From NCBI GenBank assembly GCA_040217755.1, contig JBEHWJ010000038.1:1-18720 (forward strand): 18,720 nt of DNA. The letters run 5' to 3'. Below are positions 13,587 to 18,720 of the stretch, one piece after another; the stretch's first letter is position 1, and the number at the start of each line of letters is the position of its first letter. Origin of the DNA: PHAA01 sp040217755 (GTDB taxonomy: Bacteria; Bacillota; Syntrophomonadia; Syntrophomonadales; Syntrophomonadaceae). The notes beneath the pieces were generated by a model. The model did no database searches. It had not been told where the DNA came from and was given only the letters and a program-made list of their open reading frames with translations. The position numbers and the translations under genes are program-made.

Positions 13587-15548
13587 CTAACCGATATCAT
13601 TCAGTAAATGGACGGCTGCCGCTCCCGCCGATTCACCCTCCAGGATGCCCTGCCGGAACCCCCTCACTTGCAGGCAATCACCGATGGCCAAGACCGGGAC
13701 CGGCTGTGACTGCAACAGCTTATAAACCTCATCAGCCGGTGTAAATCCGATGGCCCAGACGACCGAACCAGCCTGAATCACATACTCTTCCAGACACTCT
13801 TCCGCATTGATCCGGATGTGGATGCGGCCGGCTTTGATCGCCAGCACCTCGGAGTCGGTACGAATCACCACCCCGGCACTTTTCAACCGGTCCATCAAAG
13901 CCCGCCGGTTCTTGCGTTCCATGTCAGCCGCCAGGTACGCCCGTTTTTCTATTATCTCCACCTGGTATTTCTGCCGGGCAAGATAATCGGCCGTTTGGCA
14001 ACCGGTTCGACCTCCCCCGATGACTATCACCGGTGAGACCAAATCCTTGACCCGGCCGGTCAATATATCCAAGGCTTGATGGTGCTCCGCGGAATCGTCA
14101 CCCGGAAACGGGTTACCGAGAGGGCGGGACCCGGTGGCCACTACGACTATATCGGGCTGCACCTGTTCCAGGATATCTGGCGTGAATTCCTGGCCCAGGC
14201 GGATATCGACCCCGGATCGTTCCAGTTTCCATATCATGTGCCGGCACAAGTGGGCGATCCTCTCCTTATAGGGAGGGGCGGCGGCGGCCGGCATCAACCC
14301 ACCCAGACGGGATTGCCTTTCCAGCAGTACGGTGTTGATTCCGCGGCCTTGCAGGGAGAGCGCCGCCTGCATTCCGGCCGGGCCGCCCCCGATAACCAAC
14401 CCCCAGCCCGGGTGGACGGAGCGGGATTCATGATCCATAATGATTTCCCGGCCCAGCCGTGGGTTTACCGTACACCTGATACCCAATCCCTTGAAGCTGT
14501 CATCCATACAGCCGTTGCAGGCGATGCACGGTCTTATCGCCTCGGTCAATCCCAGCCGGGCTTTATTGGGCCACTGCGGGTCGGCCAGCAACGGCCGCCC
14601 CAGAAATACGAAGTCGGCCCGGCCGGCCGCCAGGATTTGATCCGCGAACTGCGGGCTCCTTATCATCCCGCCGGTGATCACCGGGATGTTGACGGCCTTT
14701 TTTACAGCCTCGGCCAGGTAGACCCGCCAACCTTCCGGATAACAGTCGGGTTCTACGCTCTTAAGACCTGATTCATAGGTCCCGCTGGCACAATGGATCA
14801 TATCCACCCCAGCTTGCTCCAAGGCCTGGCACACCCGCAGACTCTCGGGCGGGCGCAAACCATCTTCAACAAAATCATCAATATTGAGGCGCACCGATAG
14901 AATCAAGCCGGGCAACTGCCGCCTGATCTGTTCGATTATATCCAGCAAGAAACGCATCCGATTAGACAGGCTCCCCCCATATTCATCCCGGCGCTGATTG
15001 GTGCGCGGAGCGAGGAACTGGTTGATGAGATAGCCATGGGCAGCGTGGATCTCGACCCCATCGAAACCGGCCAGATTGGCCCGATGGGCTGCTTGTACGA
15101 AGTCCTTCCCGATCTGGTTTATTTCTTCGATGCTTAATTCCCGGGGGATTTCTTTAATTATCGGGCAGGCGATAGCCGACGGCGCCACTGGTTGGCCGCC
15201 GCAGTATAAACTGGCAGCCTGCCGGCCGGGGTGGGCCAGTTGGATAAGCGCGCAGCAGCCATTAGCTTTAATAGCGTCACGGAGGCGACCCAAACCGATC
15301 ACGTGGCGGCGTTGGAAAATATTTAATTGCGCCGGGCCCTGATTGCACAGTTCCGGGCTGACACAAGCCGACTCGACGATTATCATGCCTGCTCCGCCGC
15401 GGGCCCGGGCGGCGTAGTAAGCCACCAGCTCATCGCTGACCTCGCCGGTGGTGGAAGCGAAATTGGTGAACATGGGCGCCATAACCACACGGTTACGCAC
15501 CCAGGTCTTACCGATGGCAGCGGGTTTGAAAAGATGCGGGTAAAGCAT
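13587..15548 (-). CDS. NADH:flavin oxidoreductase, 2,4-dienoyl-CoA reductase/enoate reductase type
   Basis: A 653-residue three-part flavoenzyme of normal family length. Residues 1-330 form the FMN TIM barrel of the Old Yellow Enzyme type (MAPMFTNFASTTGEVSDE, IQLAHPGRQ, EIHAAHGYLINQFLAPRTNQRRDEYGG split over about 166-193). Next is a 4Fe-4S motif CIACNGC with Cys341/344/347 and Cys359. Then come an FAD-binding GGGPAG (387-392) and an NAD(P)-binding GGGRTG (511-516). Such enzymes reduce enoyl-type double bonds of acids or acyl-CoAs in anaerobes, and the substrate is not predictable here. The frame continues to 15683 through an interspersed repeat. The ATG at 15548 begins MLYPHLFKPAAIGKTWVRNR as in relatives, and the promoter lies between it and the repeat. 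It is monocistronic and convergent with the DGC operon. Confidence 0.92.
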   Translation of the reverse strand: MLYPHLFKPAAIGKTWVRNRVVMAPMFTNFASTTGEVSDELVAYYAARARGGAGMIIVESACVSPELCNQGPAQLNIFQRRHVIGLGRLRDAIKANGCCALIQLAHPGRQAASLYCGGQPVAPSAIACPIIKEIPRELSIEEINQIGKDFVQAAHRANLAGFDGVEIHAAHGYLINQFLAPRTNQRRDEYGGSLSNRMRFLLDIIEQIRRQLPGLILSVRLNIDDFVEDGLRPPESLRVCQALEQAGVDMIHCASGTYESGLKSVEPDCYPEGWRVYLAEAVKKAVNIPVITGGMIRSPQFADQILAAGRADFVFLGRPLLADPQWPNKARLGLTEAIRPCIACNGCMDDSFKGLGIRCTVNPRLGREIIMDHESRSVHPGWGLVIGGGPAGMQAALSLQGRGINTVLLERQSRLGGLMPAAAAPPYKERIAHLCRHMIWKLERSGVDIRLGQEFTPDILEQVQPDIVVVATGSRPLGNPFPGDDSAEHHQALDILTGRVKDLVSPVIVIGGGRTGCQTADYLARQKYQVEIIEKRAYLAADMERKNRRALMDRLKSAGVVIRTDSEVLAIKAGRIHIRINAEECLEEYVIQAGSVVWAIGFTPADEVYKLLQSQPVPVLAIGDCLQVRGFRQGILEGESAGAAAVHLLNDIG

Positions 15549-15578
15549 GGCCAATCCCTTTCCCCCAAAATTGCTTAA

Positions 15579-15587
15579 ATTATAGCA
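15579..15587 (-). promoter_or_regulatory. Extended -10 promoter of the flavin oxidoreductase gene
   Basis: On the minus strand TGCTATAAT gives a perfect -10 with the TGn extension and a predicted start near 15572, about 25 nt before the ATG. The -35 position has no TTGACA-like sequence and is instead covered by a long inverted repeat, suggesting regulated use. The TGTGCTATAnT core is shared with the promoter of the sigma-54 activator gene. Confidence 0.7.
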
Positions 15588-15593
15588 CAGGGG

Positions 15594-15625
15594 AGCCGAT
15601 GTTCCCTTGAAATGGAACACCGGCT
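15594..15625. promoter_or_regulatory. 32-bp inverted repeat over the -35 region (putative operator)
   Basis: Arms AGCCGATGTTCC (15594-15605) and GGAACACCGGCT (15614-15625) are complementary at 11 of 12 positions around an 8-bp centre, CTTGAAAT. The repeat spans roughly -22 to -53 relative to the predicted start of the flavin oxidoreductase gene. It is a strong candidate for a dimeric regulator site. No regulator gene is adjacent, so the protein is unknown. Confidence 0.6.
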
Positions 15626-15635
15626 TTGTTGAATG

Positions 15636-15760
15636 TGTCATGCTGAGCGTTAGCGAAGCATCTCGCAACTGTATAAAGGCCAATAATGCGATATCGTTGG
15701 TGAGATCCTTCGTCGCCTTCGGCTCCTCAGGATGACAAAATTCGGCTCCTCAGGATGACA
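15636..15760. repeat. Second locus of the TGTCAT interspersed repeat, with terminal duplication
   Basis: A full-length copy (15636-15737, about 102 bp) closely matches the one at 5665-5766. It opens TGTCATGCTGAGCGTTAGCG, passes an AT-richer middle, and ends CTTCGTCGCCTTCGGCTCC then TCAGGATGACA. The terminal TTCGGCTCC...GATGACAAAA unit is duplicated in tandem at 15741-15760. Ends are imperfect inverted repeats. No protein is encoded by the element. Confidence 0.85.
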
Positions 15761-15762
15761 AA

Positions 15763-15779
15763 ACAGTAACTTTTACTGT
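15763..15779 (-). terminator. Possible terminator after the FN3/copper-amine-oxidase-N protein
   Basis: ACAGTAA-CTT-TTACTGT is a perfect 7-bp inverted repeat with a 3-nt loop. On the minus strand it is followed by TTTTG, 45 bp after the stop codon of the secreted protein. The stem is AT-rich, so strength is doubtful. Confidence 0.4.
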
Positions 15780-15824
15780 GGTCTTGGACCGTCCCCATGC
15801 CCGGAAGAGCCTGCTGCAGCTGCG

Positions 15825-17597
15825 CTACTGTATAGTGACAGTGCGGGCCCAGGCATCCCATACCGCATTGTACCCGAAGGCCCGGGCTACCCAGGCGATG
15901 GGCAGGCAGGTGCGGCTGTTGGTTATCTCGGGGGGCACATCCATGAGCATGGGGGAGCCGTTGATATAGATGTTGCGGCTGCCGATGATGAGAGTCACCC
16001 GGGTCTGTTCCTTGGTAAGGATAACCGTCCGGGTAGCCTCGTCCCAGACTATGTCCGCATCGGTCAGACCCATGGCATAAGCCACATAGCGGATGGGCAT
16101 ATAGGTGCGGCCATTGCGGATATAGGGGGCCACGTCCATCCACTGGGACGAACCCCGCAGGGTGTAATAGGCCGAACCGATGGTGAACACGCTGTTCTTT
16201 GACTGCAGCGGAGCCTGGGTAGAAAAATTGTTCAGGTAGCCGTAGGTGGTGCCCTGGTTATTGGTGGCATAAGCCTTCACATAGTAGAGGGTATCAGGTT
16301 GGAGCCCGGTCACACGGTAGCTGAACTCCTGGTCCTCATCGATGCTGCGCCCCACTTCGATACGGTTGGGGGTAGAACTGGTCAGGCCGTAATAGAAACC
16401 GTAGGACTTGACCTGCGATTCTCCCTTATCGGTGATAATCCCGTTGAAGCGGGCCCAATCCTCCCCGAACGTGTTGGGCAGGGTGGTGACCCGCGGTTTG
16501 CGGTTGGCCTCGGTCACGAAATATTTTATTGTTCCATAGGCGGTGCCGCGGCGGTTACGGGCATAGGCCTGGAAATAGTACTTGGTATCGACCGTGAGCC
16601 CGGTCAATTCATATTCAAACTCATCGCCTTCATCGATGGAGTCGCGGCTATCACCAACCACCTTCTTGGTGGAAGGGGAAGAGGTAGTGCCGTAGTAGAA
16701 ACCATATTCGGTGATCTTATCATCATCACCGAAGTCCACTATCTTTCCGTTCAGGGTGGCCGCGTCGGCCTCGATCCCGGTGGCCGCTGCCGTGGTCACT
16801 TTCGGCACCCGCTGGTCGGCGGTGGTGAGGAAAGATTTGACCGTGCCGTAAGCGATGCCCTGGCGATTGCGGGCGTAGGCCCGGAAATAGTAACGGGTGT
16901 TGGTCTGCAGTCCGGTGACATCCCAGCTGAAATCATCGCCTTCACCGATGGAGTCATCGGCATCCCCCACCATCTTTTTGCTGGAGGGGGAAGAGGTGGT
17001 GCCGTAATAGAAACCGTATTCGGTTATCGCTTTGTCCCCGCCGAAGTCCACAATCTCCCCGTTCAGGGTGGCCGAATCGGAGTCGATACCGGTCGGTGCC
17101 AAAGTGCTCACTGTAGGTGCGGTCTGGCTATCGGGCTGGAAAGATCTGAACAACCCGTAGCTGACCCGCTGGAAGCCGAAGTCCAGGTCTTCATAGATGA
17201 CGTAAGCCCGGTAGTAGTAAGGCTCATGCCCATCAAAGCCCGGCACGTCCTCCATGGCATCCCGGGACAGGTCGTACATGAAGGTATCCCCCGGGCCCAG
17301 CTCGTCCGCACCGCCGCCCACCTTGACCCATTGGGAGTCAGGCCCCTCATGGTACTGCCGGTCGACCTTATCGCTGTTATGATAGAAGCCGTATTCGGTT
17401 ATATGATAGTTCGAGGAGTAGAGGTTAATCTCTGCCTGCAATGTTACATAATCGGCATGGACATCTTCGTTCTGGTCCACTATTCGGGGCGTTGTTGCCG
17501 CTGCCGCCGTGGCCGGAAAATACAAGCCCGGAACCAATAGGGCCGCCGCCAGGACCAGGGTCCACAATAGAATCGTCTTTTTCTTAAATAAATGCAC
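15825..17597 (-). CDS. Secreted protein with four FN3-like repeats and copper amine oxidase N-terminal-like domain
   Basis: About 590 residues. An N-terminal signal peptide (KKKTILLWTLVLAAALLVP then an ATAAAA cleavage region) is followed by four fibronectin-III-like repeats (about 40-157, 163-266, 267-369, 370-465 counted from the GTG at 17606). Each has ITEYGFYYG- and YYFRAYARN-type motifs. The C-terminus (about 470-593) resembles the copper-amine-oxidase-N stalk domain (SQWMDVAPYIRNGRTYMPIR, WDEATRTVIL, WDAWARTVTIQ), widely used as a cell-wall or extracellular module in Clostridia. It is not an amine oxidase. I prefer the GTG at 17597 because GGAGG (17606-17610) sits 8 nt before it, while the upstream GTG at 17606 overlaps that site. 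Repeats 2 and 3 are so alike that they look recently duplicated. Confidence 0.88.
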   Translation of the reverse strand: MHLFKKKTILLWTLVLAAALLVPGLYFPATAAAATTPRIVDQNEDVHADYVTLQAEINLYSSNYHITEYGFYHNSDKVDRQYHEGPDSQWVKVGGGADELGPGDTFMYDLSRDAMEDVPGFDGHEPYYYRAYVIYEDLDFGFQRVSYGLFRSFQPDSQTAPTVSTLAPTGIDSDSATLNGEIVDFGGDKAITEYGFYYGTTSSPSSKKMVGDADDSIGEGDDFSWDVTGLQTNTRYYFRAYARNRQGIAYGTVKSFLTTADQRVPKVTTAAATGIEADAATLNGKIVDFGDDDKITEYGFYYGTTSSPSTKKVVGDSRDSIDEGDEFEYELTGLTVDTKYYFQAYARNRRGTAYGTIKYFVTEANRKPRVTTLPNTFGEDWARFNGIITDKGESQVKSYGFYYGLTSSTPNRIEVGRSIDEDQEFSYRVTGLQPDTLYYVKAYATNNQGTTYGYLNNFSTQAPLQSKNSVFTIGSAYYTLRGSSQWMDVAPYIRNGRTYMPIRYVAYAMGLTDADIVWDEATRTVILTKEQTRVTLIIGSRNIYINGSPMLMDVPPEITNSRTCLPIAWVARAFGYNAVWDAWARTVTIQ

Positions 17598-17606
17598 CAA
17601 TCCCAC

Positions 17607-17902
17607 CTCCAGTCATTGTACTTGATTTAACCAACCGTTTTTTCCACTGCGGGAATATCGGTATCCCCGGGCGGAAAGCGCCCCCCGCTCCCCGGTCCCT
17701 CGCCCGTCCATGCTGCCGATTGCAGATAAGGACCCGGTGCAAAGCTGCGTATATGGACTATTACATTGAATAGCACCAAATTCTTACATCATCAGAATTA
17801 TAGTTGTGCGCCGGGCATCTTCATGTTACCCTTTTAATGATTGTTGTCGAAAAAACTCGTAATTTTGACTCGTTTATCATTAAATTGTCGGGGGGGAGAT
17901 AA
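17607..17902. other. Divergent intergenic region between secreted protein and DegV genes
   Basis: This gap of about 300 bp separates divergent genes. Nearest the secreted-protein gene it is GC-rich, with a small GGGCG-GAAAG-CGCCC hairpin near 17670. Toward the DegV gene it turns AT-rich (17760-17890). Promoters for both genes must lie here, but I found no pair of hexamers convincing enough to call. No small gene is supported. Confidence 0.5.
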
Positions 17903-18720
17903 ATGAAGGTGAAACTGATGGCCGATTCCACCTGCGACCTATCCCGCGATGTCATCGAGAGCTATGATATCGCCATCGCCCCGCTGGTGATAACCATTGA
18001 CGGGCGGGAATACAGCGATCGCATCGATATCGATAACGACGAGTTCTACCATAACCTGCCCACTTACGAGCTCTTCCCCACCACCTCCCAGCCTACCCCG
18101 GAATCATACCTGGCCTGCCTGCGTGCGGCGGAGGAGCAGGGTTACGACCGGGTGCTCTGCATTTGCATGTCCAGCGGCACCAGCGGTTCCTATAATGGGG
18201 CGGTACTGGCCAAAGAAATGTATCTGGCAACCTACCCCGATACCAAAATCCGTATCGCTGTCATCGATTCGGTGGGCATGAGCCATGGAAGCGGCTGGCT
18301 GATAATGAAATGTGCCCGGCTGCGCGAGGCAGGCTATACATTCGAGGAACTGATCGACTACTGCGAGACCATCAAATACCGGGTCAAGCATTTCCTGTCG
18401 GTGGAGGACCTGGAGAACCTTATCCGCAGCGGGCGCATCTCCAATATGAGCGGCTGGGTAGGCAAACTGCTCCACGTCCGCCCCATCATGACCATGAAGA
18501 ATACCCGGGGGGCCATCGTAGCCAAGAAACGGGGCCAGAAAGAGGTACTCCGTCATTACGTGCAGGAATTCCAGCGCCGGGTCGATCACGAGCAGACCGA
18601 CTTCATAATCATCGGCTACACCTCCGACATCTCCCGGGCCGAGGCTCTGCAACAGCTTCTGACCGAGGAAACCGGTTTCCGCGGCCAGATCTATTTGATG
18701 CAGATGGGGGTGGCGGTAGG
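17903..18720 (+). CDS. DegV family protein (FakB-type fatty-acid-binding), truncated by window edge
   Basis: The first 272 codons are present and the frame is open at the edge. DegV proteins are usually about 280-290 residues, so only a short C-terminal tail is missing. Motifs: MKVKLMADSTCDLSRD at the N-terminus, TTSQPTPESYL around residue 60-70, SSGTSGSYNGA around 90-100, and VIDSVGMSHGSGW. The serines in STCD and SSGTSG line the lipid carboxylate site in family structures. Members bind a fatty acid and, as FakB, present it to the kinase FakA for entry into phospholipid synthesis. No fakA is in the window. The ATG at 17903 follows a GGGGGAG site. A lipid role would complement the beta-oxidation operon, but the genes are 15 kb apart. 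Confidence 0.93.
   Translation, partial: MKVKLMADSTCDLSRDVIESYDIAIAPLVITIDGREYSDRIDIDNDEFYHNLPTYELFPTTSQPTPESYLACLRAAEEQGYDRVLCICMSSGTSGSYNGAVLAKEMYLATYPDTKIRIAVIDSVGMSHGSGWLIMKCARLREAGYTFEELIDYCETIKYRVKHFLSVEDLENLIRSGRISNMSGWVGKLLHVRPIMTMKNTRGAIVAKKRGQKEVLRHYVQEFQRRVDHEQTDFIIIGYTSDISRAEALQQLLTEETGFRGQIYLMQMGVAV

Noticed and set aside
15549..15683. N-terminal extension of the flavin oxidoreductase
   Set aside because: The extension translates the interspersed repeat and runs across the promoter and inverted repeat. Relatives start at the MLYPHLF position.
16299..17540. A 413-codon plus-strand open frame
   Set aside because: Antisense to the FN3/copper-amine-oxidase-N gene. The Gly/Val/Ile-rich repeated translation simply mirrors the repeats of the real protein.
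17611..17760. Cyclic-di-GMP or other riboswitch upstream of the secreted-protein gene
   Set aside because: The GC-rich leader forms short hairpins but lacks the conserved core of any riboswitch that I recognise.

Overview
The window looks like a chromosomal segment of an anaerobic bacterium, most likely Bacillota (Clostridia; a syntrophic or Syntrophomonas-like fatty-acid degrader would fit). The grounds are strong AGGAGG-type ribosome binding sites, a beta-oxidation operon beside a sigma-54 activator, a copper-amine-oxidase-N stalk domain, a DegV protein, an Fe-S enoate-reductase-type flavoprotein and DGC/DUF2703 proteins. The taxonomic call is inference. Base composition is moderately GC-rich by eye and was not computed.

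Region 1 (1-4990): a minus-strand beta-oxidation operon runs enoyl-CoA hydratase, acyl-CoA dehydrogenase, then a short-chain dehydrogenase cut by the window edge. Upstream lies a CBS-PAS-PAS-AAA+-Fis activator of the NtrC class with its own intrinsic terminator. Between them are a -24/-12 promoter with exact GG-N10-GC spacing and three near-identical 14-bp palindromes 88-143 bp upstream of the predicted start. This looks like a complete local activator, enhancer and promoter circuit.

Region 2 (5000-7330): a membrane-anchored conserved hypothetical protein, an array of short interspersed TGTCAY...CTGAG repeats, and an LCMT-type (leucine carboxyl methyltransferase family) SAM-dependent methyltransferase.

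Region 3 (7500-13470): an arsenic-resistance island. The minus operon is acr3 (TTG start), arsR, a small CxxC redox protein, arsD, and a double-domain arsA. Divergently on the plus strand are two DGC-domain proteins and one DUF2703 protein, all cysteine-rich and tightly packed. The shared 455-bp spacer has two 22-bp near-identical elements. One overlaps the -35 of acr3 and is also placed to block an overlapping divergent promoter. No arsenate reductase gene is visible. The DGC-DGC-DUF2703 module is the best candidate here for an incompletely described system.

Region 4 (13580-18720): an enoate reductase/2,4-dienoyl-CoA reductase-type flavoprotein with a 32-bp inverted repeat at its promoter, another copy of the interspersed repeat, a secreted protein with four FN3-like repeats and a copper-amine-oxidase-N-like domain, and a nearly complete plus-strand DegV/FakB-type lipid-binding protein that runs off the window.
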